A DNA stretch of 64,000 bases from Rutstroemia sp. NJR-2017a BVV2 (Eukaryota; Ascomycota; Leotiomycetes; Helotiales; Rutstroemiaceae), in assembly GCA_002946415.1 (NCBI GenBank), contig NJPS01000016.1:558001-622000 (forward strand), read 5' to 3'. Made by a program: the position numbers and the translations under genes. The notes beneath the pieces were generated by a model that worked only from the letters and a program-made list of their open reading frames with translations, searched no databases and had not been told where the DNA came from. Numbering within the stretch: the first letter of the stretch is position 1; each line of letters begins with the position of its first letter. Positions 47,545-59,963 of the stretch are shown here, piece after piece.

Positions 47545-50500
47545 ATTTCTAACTTATTAGTTAATATATATAATATTAATTATAAAAAAGTTTAATCTAA
47601 TTAATTATATTAATAGAATTTCTTTAAATAAAATTATTACTTTATATTTTCTATTTTTATATCAAGCTAGTATTATATTTATAGCGATAGAAGAAAAAAT
47701 ACTCGAAAAAAACAATACCGAATCCAAAAATATTAATACTGATATTAAATCTAACTATATATACTTCTGTGGATCGAACTTACTAGCCTATTTAGTAATA
47801 TATTTATTATTTATCGAGATATTATTGTTGTGGTCAAAATAGCGGATTTAGGAGTTGAAATCTCTTAAAATTCTATCCAAATCGAATTCTTTTTAACTTC
47901 AACCTATCAATATATCTCCGAATCTACTAGTAGTTTTACTATTTGATTTTCTCTTCTTATTAATATCGATATTAAGATAGATAATAGCCCGAGATTACAA
48001 ACTACTTCGATTTTCAACTCAAATTTAGATATATTTGGCTTAAATAAAATTTTCAATTTGGATTTATTTAATATTATTATAAATACTATTATTAGATCTA
48101 GTAGAAATATTTATTGTTTTTCTAAATAAGTTAATCTCTTTATTTCTTCTAAACTAAGTAAAATTATTTATTTCTCTATTATTGAATCTACTATTCTAGA
48201 TCTAGTTAATACTAAGATTCTCTAAATATATAATTTATTAGTAGAAGTATATTCGGTTACTAAATTATATAATAAATAAATTTAAATTCTCGATTTAATC
48301 GAGATATTTAGAGAATATATTAAATCAGGAAAACTATAAAAAGTTATAAATTAACTAGTTTCTTAAGTTAATAACTTGGAATATATTATTCAAAAAATCG
48401 AAGCTAAGATCAAAATAGCTAGCGCTGTTAATAATACTAATATCTCGATTTTCAAAAACCTTTCTATTTAAACTAATTCGACTAATTTAACTATTTCTAA
48501 TATTATTCTAGTTATTTTAGTAATTAATTTATCTTTTGAATCTACTTTTATCTCAGTAATATTAGTAAGTATTAATAATATTCCTGGAAACTGAATTATA
48601 ATCAAAAAAGCCTTGAAAAATATAAAAATTCAAAATCAATTAATTCTAATTTAAGAGTTTGAAATTCTCTTTTCGATATTAGTATTTCGAAATATTATTA
48701 ATAAAGTTTTCTTAGATAAAAATATTAAAGAACTAGTAATCTCTTCTATTACTAGTATTAGTAATAAGAAGAATCTAATAATTACTAATATTAGTTCTTT
48801 TACTTTCAATTTTCTAATTGAAAAAAGAGCTATTTAAGAATATTTAATTACTTTTAAATCAATAATTAAAGATAAACTTTGATATAAAATAGTTTTTTAT
48901 AAAATTCTTATTTTGAACTTCAATATACTTTATAAAATAAAGTTAGTTTTGAACAAACTAAAGATTTTTAATTCTAATCTAAATTTAAAATTTATTAATA
49001 TTCTTTATTAACTATCCTTAATAGAAAATCAAGTTGTTAAATAAGCTAAATCAGTAGTAATCTCTTTTACTACTAAAATAGAAATAGAAAGATATATTAG
49101 AAATCGGATTTGGATAATTAGAATTAATATTAAAACTGAAAAACTTCTAATTACTTCTAAATCTATCTAGTATACTAAATATTAAGGATTTAGATATTTG
49201 ACAAAATTTTGTCAAAAAGAAACTAAATATAGTCTCTATAGCAAACCTTATATTATATAATAGTATTACTATTCAATTTATAAACAAAATAATTAGAAAT
49301 ATCTCTATTTAGCTTCAAAATATACTAATTACAAAAATAATTATATTTCTATTTCAAAAGAATATAAAATTTATAAAGCTATTAAAGAAGCTAATCTATA
49401 ATTAGTACTAGTATCTAGATTATCCAAATAAATCTTAACCAAAACTCAGTTATAACTGAATTAGTACTATAACTAGTTATTAAGCTAAAAATCGATTTAA
49501 TATTAATTCAAGAACTTTGAATTATAACTAAAAATTCAGATTATTTAAATAATCGATTGATTTCTTATAATAGTTTCAATCAAATCTTTCTAATTATTTT
49601 GAAATTTAGATTTCGAATATTTATTTATATCTCGAAAATCTATATATTTAGTATTATATTAGTTTCTTCAAATCTAGATCTTGATCTATTAGTTTTATTA
49701 ATAACTGAAGAAAATAATATTTTCGAGCTAGTTAATCTTTATAATGAAAATAGCTAAATTAAGAGAATTTCGACTAAAACAATAAAAAGAAGTTTACTAT
49801 CTAGAACTATTTCGGCTAATTCAATAATTTTAAATAATTTTAATCTTTATTATCCTTGATAGAATCCAAATAGCCAAAATAATCAAACTAGTACTAAATT
49901 AGTTAATTAGATAGAAAAATAAAACTTGGAACTAATTAACAAATCTAGAACTATTATATTTTTCAGAGATACTAATAAATCAGTTTTGGATTTTATATTA
50001 GCTATATAAGTATTAGTTAGATATATTAATAATTAGTAAATATTAGTTGATTTAGGATCTAATTATTTGCTAATTTTATTTACTTTGAAAAAAAGAAAGA
50101 AACTAATATCTCTAAATAAACTAAAAGTAGCTAGTATTTATTTTAATATTAAATTAGTAGACTAGGAGCTATTTTCAAATTATTTAATTAAAATTATAAA
50201 AGAATTGATTATTTTAACTAGTTTCTTTCCTAATTTTACTTAGCTAAATCTGAAATTAGATAAGGTTATACAAAATTATCTAGAATTGATTAATTCAGAA
50301 TTATCTTTATTAGTTTAGTTAATAGCTAATAAAGCTATTCTTAAGACTAAATCTAATCTAAAAACAAAATCTTAGTAAACTCTAGAGTTAAAAGAGTTAA
50401 GAAAATCGATATTACTAGTTTAGAGAAAATTAAAAATCCAAAATAACTAAGTTAGTTAAGGTTTTTATTAAGAATAATATCGATTAGTTTAGAATTAATA

Positions 50501-51876
50501 CTTTTTAAAGATAAAACTAATTAAAAAGGATTATTGAAATACTTTTCTTGAAAATAATAATTCTAAATTAATATTTAAAGCTTTTAGCTATATCAAATCC
50601 TATTCGAACCGATCTCTTCTAATAATTTTAAATAAAACTAGTTTTAAAGAGAAAAGAACTATTTTGAGAACTATTCTCTTTCCCCAATCTCCTAGTTCGA
50701 CTAGTCTTAATTGGGAAAAGTATAAAGCAATAAATTGGAGTTAGCCTAAACTAACTAGTATCGAATTAATATTAGTTTATTTAACTAAAATCAAGAGGAA
50801 AATATTAAGATCTAATAGAATTATTTAAGAAATTATCAATAAAGTTTATTTAGTTATTTCTAAGATATTTTATAAAGTTTTTGCTTATTTAATCGATCTT
50901 AGATATTATCTCTAATACTAGAGATAAGTAACTAGAGTTATTTTCAAAAAACTAACTAAACCTAATTATTCAGTTTCAAAAACTTATAAAATAATTTTAC
51001 TTTTCAATTATTTAAACAAAATAAGTAAGAGAATATTAGCAAAAAGATTAAGTTATTTAACTAAAACAATTAACTTATTATATAATTCCCAAATTGATAG
51101 AAGATTTAAAAAATCAATTATCGATATCGGATTACTATTAGCAAATAAGGTTTAAGAAAATTATTTAAAAGAATATAAAATATCGGTTTTATTTTTGGAT
51201 ATTAAAAGAGTTTTCGATTATATCTCAAAAAACTAATTATTAGTTATTCTAAAAAGATTAAAATTACTAATTAGTTTAATTACTTAGATTAATTATTTTT
51301 TGGAATATCAATTACTTTACTTAAGTTTTAATAGCTAAATCAAGTAATTCTAGTCTATTTCAACTAATATCTTTTAGAGTAGTTTAATTTTACTAATTCT
51401 TTTTTTAATTTATATTAAAGAGCTTTTTTTATCGATTTCTATTTCAATCTAGTTATATATAGATAATATCGTACTAGTTATTAGCTTAACTAATCTCAAA
51501 AAGAACTATAAGATCCTAGAAAGAGAAACTAATAAACTATATATCTTGAGAGAAGCTAGTAATATCGAATTCGATTTAATAAAAATAAAGTTAATTTACT
51601 TTTTCAGAAGTAAATAAAGAACTATTGAGACTAATTTGGTTAATTTACCGAATAATCAATCAATATAATTTTCAAAAGTAGTGAAATAACTAGATATCTA
51701 GTTTGATAATACTTTAAGTTTCAATTAATATATCTTAATTAGAATTAGTTAAGCTAAATCAGTTTTTTTGAGAACTAATTAACTAGTTAATATTGAAAAT
51801 AGACTTTCATCTTTTATAATATACTAACTATATATTATTTGTATTACTAGTATCTCAAACTATAAATCCTCTATAT
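47545..51876 (+). mobile_element. LINE retrotransposon copy 1, 5' part, RIP-degraded
   Basis: Plus-strand non-LTR element with no intact frame. A zinc-knuckle-like Cys/His region lies at about 49,190-49,330. An endonuclease-like segment is at about 49,480-49,990, including an open 66-codon piece at 49,557-49,757. Reverse transcriptase is at about 50,990-51,620: fingers near 51,010 (LAKRLSYLTKTINLLY), the LFLDIKRVFDYIS motif A at about 51,186, and motif C near 51,455 reading YIDN where active enzymes have YxDD. Many stops sit where Gln or Trp codons are expected. The order fits the Tad1/I-like LINE groups of fungi. The element is cut at 51,876 by a gypsy insertion and resumes at 58,551. Confidence 0.85.
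51872..51876. repeat. Target-site duplication, left copy
   Basis: TATAT directly before the left LTR, matched by TATAT at 58,546-58,550 after the right LTR. Five bp is the usual size for gypsy elements, but the AT-rich setting makes chance identity possible. Confidence 0.55.
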
Positions 51877-52329
51877 TGTTACAAATACTTATCTTCTGAG
51901 TTATATAGAAGTAGTTAGAATCTCGAATACTAGAAATTGTAATAACTAATAGTACTATTATAAATTTATTATTGATAACAATTATATAAAGAATTAATTG
52001 TAATTGTAATAATAGATAAATAAATAGTAATTGTTATTAAATATAAAGCTCTATATACTATAGGAAAACTATCTACTTATATAAATCTTTGTATTCTATA
52101 GAAGAGATAATAAGATATTTTATCTATTTATTTCTAGAGAGATAACAAGATATTCTATTTATTTATTTCTAAAGAGATAATAAGATATTCTATTTATTTA
52201 TTTCTAAAGAGATAATAAGATATTTTATTTATCTCTTTTATTATTTTCCTATCTAAGGTTCTACTAAAGATACTAGCTAGCTACCTTCTGAGTTTAAAGT
52301 CCTTAGATTTATATAACTTCGTTATAATA
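51877..52329. repeat. Left LTR of the gypsy element
   Basis: Begins TGTTAC and ends GTTATAATA, an imperfect terminal inverted repeat. About 453 bp. It carries three copies of a roughly 36-bp internal unit (AGAGATAA.AAGATATT.TAT), while the right LTR has about two. Confidence 0.8.
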
Positions 52330-52429
52330 TTATCCTTTTTCTAATCTAGTATTGTTCCAATACTTACTATAATAGTATAAGATACCTATTTAGACCTTTT
52401 TGATAAATATCTTTTTTCTTTCTTCTTTA

Positions 52430-53036
52430 TTATATCTATAGATTATACTCAAAAGACTAAACAAATTAAATTTGGAAATTATATCAAAAGGTTAAGATAG
52501 AAAATAGTTATTTATTCTTGTTATAAAAGAGCTAGTTGCTCTGATAATTATATTAGAATATCTTCTAGTTTTCCTAATTGTTATTATATTAAATACTTTT
52601 GTTAAAATAAGATTTATAATTTCGTTTCCTGGAATCGGATACCGGAGTTATCTGATTAAGATTCTATAGATTGTTAGTATAAGTAGTTGAGGAAAAAGAA
52701 AGAAAAGATTATAGTTATCTTTTAGGAAATTATAGCGAAAATACTTTGTTTGAGGAAGTAGTAGTGGTTTTTAGATAAATGCGAAAAGAAAATAATTCAA
52801 GCTAGTCTCAACTTGTTAAATAAGTTAGATAAGTTGGAAAAGAGAGAGAGATTGGAAAAGGAATAGATAAAATAGATTGAATAAGTTCCTCAACCTAGTT
52901 TTTCTAGAGTCGATCCTTCGGTTTTCGAGCTCTTTCCGATAAGTAATTCTAAACTAGCTACTTAGTTGGAAACCGAGAATTCCTTTGGTAGAATTTCTCT
53001 AAATCAATTAGATAATTTAAATTCTTAATTGATTTC
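52430..53036 (+). pseudogene. Antisense accessory frame in gypsy element
   Basis: Between the integrase region and the left LTR, the plus strand (opposite to gag-pol) reads as a broken frame. It has a Cys-rich start (CYKRASCSDNYIRISSSFPNCYYIKYFC), then a Lys/Glu-rich coiled coil (NLLNKLDKLEKRERLEKE) and a Ser/Pro end (VPQPSFSRVDPSVFELFPI). Interrupting stops are at Gln/Trp-type positions. Similar Cys-rich plus coiled-coil frames occur beside gypsy elements in other fungi, from memory of general patterns. Function unknown. It could be a retrotransposon accessory gene. Confidence 0.5.
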
Positions 53037-55435
53037 TATATATTTTCCGAATATAGATAATCTTCTTATTTAATCAAGTAATAAAACTTTCTTCTAATAT
53101 ATTTCTGATCTAATATTTCTTCAACTTTATATTTAGTATTTGAATTAACTAGTTCAATTTCAGTATAAGATATATTCGGTATTCCTAATAATACTGATTC
53201 TAGAAGTGAAATATAGAATACTAGATATATATTTATTATTTATAATAGTTCTAAATAGTAATTGATTAGTCTGATTACTTTACTGATTTTGAAGAATTCT
53301 AATTTTTTGTGATCTAGTTTATTATTTAATTTTTTTATATTGATATTTCGTCTAAGGAAATAAACTTTATTCCTCTTCTTAAATATTGGTTCTATATTAT
53401 ACTTTGTATTATAGTAGTATATTATTCGTTGTACAATGAACTTAATATCAAGTAATAATTATTTATATAGATTCCTAAGATCCTCTGCTTTTATTATCTC
53501 TATATCTGATTTTATTATATCTGGTAATTGTATATTATATATTTTTAGCTCGAATCCGAAATTAGTATATACTAGTATTATATTTGTTGTTATTACCTTA
53601 GTAATATTATATATAAACTATATTAGTAATAATAGTTTTACTTAATTATCTTATCTATAATTAATATAATATTGTAAATATTGTTCTATAGTTTGGTTTA
53701 ATTATTCTATCTAACTATCTATTTATAGATAGAATATTATTAAAAGCTTTCTTTTGATTTCTAGTAAGATTATAAATATCTACTAGAATTTCGAGATAAA
53801 GAACTTATCTTAGTTCAAAATAATTTCGGTAAATACCTTATATATATTAGTTACTATTCTTAGAAATATATAAACTAAATCCTCAACTATACTACTTTCT
53901 TTATATAGAATTATATATTCAAATTCGGTTAATTAATTTACTATAACTAAGATAGAGTTATATATTACTTCTATTATTAGGTTCTTCAAAAGTAGTAGTT
54001 TAACTATAAAGTTTTATATAATAGATTTCTATAACTAAGTAGGTATATCCGGAGTTTTGAACTAACTATATAAAATATATTATAAGATTTTATTCTATAT
54101 ATAGATATTATAGTTTCCGATAACTTCCTTAACTATCTTTCTTATTTATAGGAAATATAAACTTATCTTGATTCTTACAAATATCTTTATAATTCCTTGA
54201 TATCTATAAACTAGTAGTTTATACTATTTCTAAATAAACTATTTAGCTAAGGTTGAAGAAATATATATCTTCTTATAAAAGTATATAATATTATTCTTAA
54301 TTATAAATCTCTTATTTAGTTACTTTAGTACTTTCTTTATAGTAGAATTATTTTCGTAGTACTTTTATATTTGTTTTTCCAAATAGTTATCATAAAGTGA
54401 TATTATTATAGCTAATTAGGCTAAGTTGAATACCAATAAATCTCTATTCTAACGAAATATAGTATATAATTTATATATCTTATTCTCTAGATATTCCGGT
54501 TTTCTACTAAATATATCGGTTTTAGTATTTTTATTTCCCTTGATATATAGTATTCTGAAATAGTATATAACTAATATTTCTACTTATTATATCTATTATC
54601 TATTTAGAACTTTGGTTATTATAAAGTATATCAAATTCTTATAATCTAAGTAGATTTAGATTATATATTTAGATCTTTCGAGATAAACTCTTTATTCTTT
54701 GAAAGTATTAATAATTACTAAAAGCTCTTTATTATAAATCTCGTAATTTAGTTTAGCTAGCTAAAGCTTTCTTGAATAATATATTATTAGTTATAGCTTC
54801 TTGTCCTTATCTAGTTAGCTTAAGACTATATCTAATATATAGTTTGATATATTTATCTTAATAATAATTAGTTATTTAGGATCAAAGGTAATAAAAACTA
54901 GTATCTATATAAAAACTTATTTAAGAATTTCAAATATCTATTATATTATACTATTCTATTTATACTCGATATCCTTTTTAGTTAACTCTATAAAAGGTAT
55001 TATGATTTTCAAATAATCTTTGATAAATTATCTATAGAAGTTCGCAAATTCTAAGAATAATTATATTTCTTTTATAATAATAGATTATTTTCACTTTAGA
55101 ACTTCTTTTACTTTATTTGGACTTATCTTGAATTCTATTATATTGATAATATATTCTAGAAACTTGGTTTCGATAATATAGAATTTATATTTCGAAGATT
55201 TCAGTAGGATATTTATATCTACTAATATCTGAAATATTTCTTATATAATCTTGATATATTCTTCAAGGGTTTCGGTAAAGATCAAGATATTATCTAAGTA
55301 TATTATATAGTAGTTATCAAGATATTTTCTCAATAAGTTATTAACTAGATATATATATATTACTAGTATATTGGTAAACCTAAAAGATATAACTTAGTAT
55401 TTATAGTATCTATATTATATACAAAATACTATTTT

Positions 55436-55777
55436 CTATTTATTTCCTTTCTTGATTCGAATTAGATTGAATTCTATATATTGATCTAATTTAGTAAAAT
55501 ATTTAGCTTTTCTAATTCGATTTCGTAGTTTACTAGCTAGTAGTAATAGATATCGATTCTTAATAATAATAGTATTGAGTTTTCGATAGTTAATAATTAA
55601 TTTATCTTTCTTATCTTCTTTCTTAGATATAAAGAAAATTGGTATTCCTATAGATAAAGAGGATTCCTTTATAAATCCTTTTGCTAAATTTTCATCGAAG
55701 TATTTATAAAGTAATTTAAGTTTCTTCTTTGATAATAATATAATTGATAAAAATAGTAGTTCTTTTCCTTCTTTCAA
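55436..55777 (-). pseudogene. Gypsy reverse transcriptase fragment
   Basis: Longest open piece of the gypsy element (113 codons). It covers the start of the RT domain: NLAKGFIKESSLSIGIPIFFISKK, LIINYRKLNTIIIKNRY and KYFTKLDQYIEFNLIRIKKG. It stops before the catalytic YxDD box. The remainder continues in the same strand with stops. Confidence 0.85.
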
Positions 55778-58127
55778 TTTTATCTTATAATTCTAAAATT
55801 GGTATTTTGATAAGATATTCTTTTAAAGTCTTTCTTTGAAGATCTCGATATATTTCTAATACTATATTAGTATTTCCTTTAGTAAAGAATCTTAAACTAA
55901 AGTATTTGATCTCGATAAATATATTATCTTCAGTTCTTGATTAGATATTAGTTTTATAAGACCCTATATAGATTCTTTCTTATACTTATATTTATCATAC
56001 TATATAGTCCTTATAATCTAGTTGATATATAGATTATAGTTCTCTAGCTATAGTATTTTCAAAATTAGTTAGTATCTTCTTAGTAAAACTAAATCTATTT
56101 TTATCTACTTAGAATACTATCTTAACTATATTTCGACTTCTTATATTTTGTATTAAACTAATTTATTCTTTTTAGCTAATTGTTTATCAATAAGATAAAG
56201 TCTATATAAAACTAGTTTCTTGAGAGTTTGTAATTTCGTTAATATTATAGTTTCTAGTATTATAAAATTTTTTATTGTTTCCAAGTCTATTATTGCTTGG
56301 AACAAATACCTATTTATATATATAATATAAAGAATCTATTCTGATTCTAGAATAGCTTTTAGTTCTCTAATTAGTTCTTTATTTATATCTTCGGTAAGTT
56401 ATTTCTAATTAATTTTTTTCTGGTTTCGATTTATAACTTTAGATTTACTATTTTTTATAAAACCAAAGAATCTCTTTTAGATATCGATTATATCTTCTTA
56501 AACTATATTTAGATTTATTCTGATTCTTATTCTAAGAATTTAGCTAATAGGAATATCGATATATTTAATAAGTACTTTATATCTAAAGATCTATAATACT
56601 ATTTATTATAATTGAATTAGTTCTTATAGTAGTATATTTTATTGGTTTCTATAATTATATTAATAAATAATCTCCTAAATCTCTCTATTACTTAATAGAT
56701 TATATTACTAAAACTTCTTGAATCTTTAGTAGATTCAAGTTTCTCACTATATTTTAGTAGAACCAATTTCAAGTTCCAGTTTATAATAGCAACCTATAAT
56801 TAGTTAACTTCGGATATCCCGAATATTATTCTAGAATCCGTTATTACTTAGTAAACTAATAAATTCCTTTTTTCTCCAAAATCTGGTTTTATAATAATTG
56901 TTTCTTTTTAGAAACTATATCTTTCTTTATTTTGGAGATTCATTTTAAATAATAGTTTTCTTATTATTAAACTTCTTTAGATACTAGTCTACTCTCTTTT
57001 TATCTATTTTATAAACTAAATAAGAATCCTTATAATAGGTAGTCTATAATAGTTATATATAATCCGTTTTCTAAATAGTTCGATAACTATTTATTATATT
57101 TAATTAGTACTTAGATATAGTTTAACTATTATCTTATCCTATTATAGATTTGAACTATTTCTTTCTTTTCTAGTTAATTTATTTAGACTTTGTTTCTTGA
57201 GATTTTTTTCGATAATCTTATACTTAGTAACTTAGAAAACTATATTCGAAGCAAAACTTCTTTTCTTATTTATAGTTCTTTTTATTTTGAGAAAGATTGT
57301 TTTTTGAATTTATTATATCTAATTCTATAAAGTTACTATAAATCCTTTCTCTAATATATCGTTATCTGGAATATTGTAGCTTGCTTTTGTTAGGTTTAGC
57401 CCAACTTCTAGTTTTATAAAACTGTTTTTCTCGAAGATATTTATAATACTAGTTATTAATCTGAATAGAATCCTTAATCTATTTATCTAGATTATTGTTA
57501 TCTTCTTATATTTGCTTTGCTAATTCTAGTTTGATGAAGTTTTTTAGTCTATATTTATAGTAGTTGACCAAAATAGTAGTTTCCTATTTAGTCTAATTAG
57601 ATTATTTCCTGAATTCGATAATATAATTAATAGCTAACCCTATTTATCTAAGTCCAAATAAATAATACTCTGTTATTTTGATAGAATTGATATCTCCAAA
57701 GATTCTTCGGATTTCTATATAAAATCCTTTTTATAAATCGAAGATTTTGATAATTATAGCTATATAGTTCTATAACTAGATATTATTCTTGAAGTAGTTT
57801 GAAAGAAAAAGTTCGATTTATTTCAATACTTTGTTTCTAAAATAGGAAGTAGTATAAATACTCTTTGTATTTCTGATATCGAATTTGTCGGGGTTAAATC
57901 GGAAATATATTTCGAACTATAAGAGGAATATTTCAAGTTTTTATCAGTTTTTATAGAACTTATCTAGGTTAGCAACTTTAAAGATTTCTTATAACTTGAG
58001 ATTTATAGAAAGTCTATTTCCTATAAAGATATCACTATCGTAATCTCTAGTACCTATAATCCAGATAGTAGATAGATCTTATAGAGCTATATCGATTTGA
58101 TATATAAAGTAATAATAGTATTTAAAG

Positions 58128-58545
58128 TATTACAAATATTTATTTTCTAAGTTATATAGAAGTAGTTAGGATCTTGAGTACTAGAGATCGTAATAACTAA
58201 TAATACTATTGTAGATTTATTATTAATAATAGTTATATAGAAAATCGATTGTAATTATAATAGTAGGTAAACAAGTAGTAATTGTTATTAAGTACAAAGC
58301 TTTATATACTATAGGAAAACTATCTACTTATATAGATCTTTGTATTCTATAAAAAAGATAACAAAATATTCTATCTATCTATTTCTAAAGAGATAGTGAG
58401 ATATTCTATCTATCTATTTTTAAAGAGATAACGAAATATTCTATCTATCTCTTTTATTACTTTCCTATCTAAGGTTCTACTAAGGATACTAGTTAGCTAC
58501 CTTCTAAATCTAAAGTCCTTAAGCTTATATAATTTCGTTATAATA
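58128..58545. repeat. Right LTR of the gypsy element
   Basis: About 418 bp, starting TATTAC (TGTTAC in the left copy) and ending GTTATAATA. It differs from the left LTR mainly by C/T and G/A transitions and by one fewer 36-bp internal unit. Confidence 0.8.
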
Positions 58546-58550
58546 TATAT
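58546..58550. repeat. Target-site duplication, right copy
   Basis: TATAT immediately after the right LTR, identical to the left copy. Confidence 0.55.
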
Positions 58551-59258
58551 AATAAAAAGAACAAATTAAATTTAAAACTTAATTTTAATATTTACAAAAT
58601 TTAGCTTTTTGGAAAATCCTTAGAGTATTTAGAACTAGTCCAATAATTCCTATAAAAGTAGAAACTATACTAGTATCTCCCCAAACTTGCTTAAATATTA
58701 TTAGCTATTAATATATATTCAAAACTCTCAAAATAGCTAAAAATTATCCAATTTTCAAAGAAATTTAAACTAAATCAAAAGCTAATAATTAGTTCTAGAA
58801 CTATTCAGTACTAACCTAAAAAGAACTAACTATAATAATCTAAATAAAGCAAATTAGATATTCAATATATCTACTAATTTATTTTCAGTATTTGGAATTA
58901 ATTAATTCTTTTAAATTTCCATTTTGAGTAACTATTTCTTATTCGGTTGAAATTAGTAAGTTATCTAAAGAATTAGAAATTGAAAATTATAAAAACTTGG
59001 TTATTTTGCTAGCCCTGAACCAGTACTTAATCTATATAGATAAATCAGAATTAGTAGATTAAAAAGAAATCGGAATTGGTCTAGTTCTTTTTAACTCTAA
59101 CTAGAAACTAATCTAGAAATCTAACTAGAATATTGGAACTAGTTAGTTAATTTATAATAGCAAACTAGTCGGAATAGCTAAAGGAATTAAGTTAGTAAAC
59201 GAAATAGCTCAAAAAGATTAAGAATTTATTATTTTCTTAGATAATCAAGTTGCTTTAC
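58551..59258 (+). mobile_element. LINE copy 1, 3' part with RNase H
   Basis: Plus-strand continuation of the LINE after the gypsy insertion. Around 59,030-59,255 the broken frame reads IYIDKSELVD..EIGIGLVLF and later IIFLDNQVALL, the RNase H order with its acidic positions. The frame ends abruptly at 59,258, where DNA of normal composition begins, so the LINE 3' end is missing here. Confidence 0.75.
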
Positions 59259-59313
59259 TGTTGGTTGGACCTTCTAATAAAAGTAATATGCTCAAAAGGG
59301 GGAAGATCCAACA
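59259..59313. mobile_element. Possible short TIR/LTR-end element
   Basis: A 55-bp piece with TGTTGG...CCAACA ends and extended partial inverted similarity (TTGGACCTTC against GGAAGATCCAA). It may be a deletion remnant of a copia LTR or a miniature inverted repeat. Too short to classify. Confidence 0.4.
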
Positions 59314-59963
59314 AGGTCACGTGAACTTGTGCCGACGTTTACCCGGGACACTAGGCTGAGCGCACAATGGCCAGCTTATGTCAATGGGTAAAATCGTCTT
59401 ATTCTTCTACAACTAACTGGCCGTACAATGGCTTATTTATGGTACATAATAAGTGCACTCCGAAGCTCCTTTTAATACTCTCCGGTACTCCAGCTTCGGC
59501 ATATGCAGATGTATAGGTAGGCATGCAGCGACCTAAAATGCATGCAGCCATTTTGATGGGGTACGCTTTATGCCTGAGGCATGATGGCCCGTGCGGCCAT
59601 TGCCTGGCCGAAGCACCGATGTTCCGACATTGGCAACTTTTTCTTTTTCGGCCTGTGCACGTCACGTGCGCACGTGATATGCTGCTTAGGTAAGCGGGCT
59701 TTAGCCATAAGCTCATATTTGATCCCTTCTGCCCTCCTATTTTGCCTACAACCAGTTGCGCCCAAAATTGTTGAAATAATGGTCGCTGTCGCTATGAAAC
59801 TAAGAAGCTCCTTATACATTCTTTTTAAGCTTGTACTTAGTGTATATCGAGTGTCGACTCTTAAAATTCCATTCTTCCTTTTCGTATGTCCTTCGTTGCT
59901 TGTGTCCATCTCCAAGGGTGTTCTTAAAAGTGTCGATTTTGTATGGTGTTGCTGTGGAAACGA
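59259..59963. other. GC-normal island inside AT block
   Basis: About 705 bp of ordinary composition with sharp edges on both sides. The left 55 bp (59,259-59,313) begin TGTTGG and end CCAACA, like the ends of a small copia-type LTR or a miniature element. Further right is a perfect 14-bp palindrome, CACGTGCGCACGTG (59,663-59,676), and another CACGTG near 59,318. Frames up to 132 codons occur on both strands but resemble nothing I know. It shows none of the CpA depletion seen around it. Confidence 0.7.

Larger units (their letters stand above)
51877..58545 (-). mobile_element. Ty3/gypsy LTR retrotransposon, RIP-degraded
   Basis: An element of about 6.7 kb bounded by two LTRs and a 5-bp TATAT duplication, inserted in the LINE. 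Coding is on the minus strand. Reverse transcriptase is at about 55,777-55,200 (IIKNRYLLLLASKL, AKYFTKLD, then a YLDN box with Asn for the second catalytic Asp). RNase H follows near 54,660 and integrase between about 54,400 and 53,650, ending in a DS.IE.LN.TIEQYL-type stretch. Gag should lie at 56,400-58,100 but I could not define it. All frames are broken, so the element is dead. A separate frame on the opposite strand is described at 52,430-53,036. Confidence 0.85.

Noticed and set aside
53436..53645. 69-codon plus-strand membrane-like frame in the gypsy element
   Set aside because: It is antisense to the integrase region. AT-rich DNA gives Ile/Leu/Tyr-rich frames by chance.
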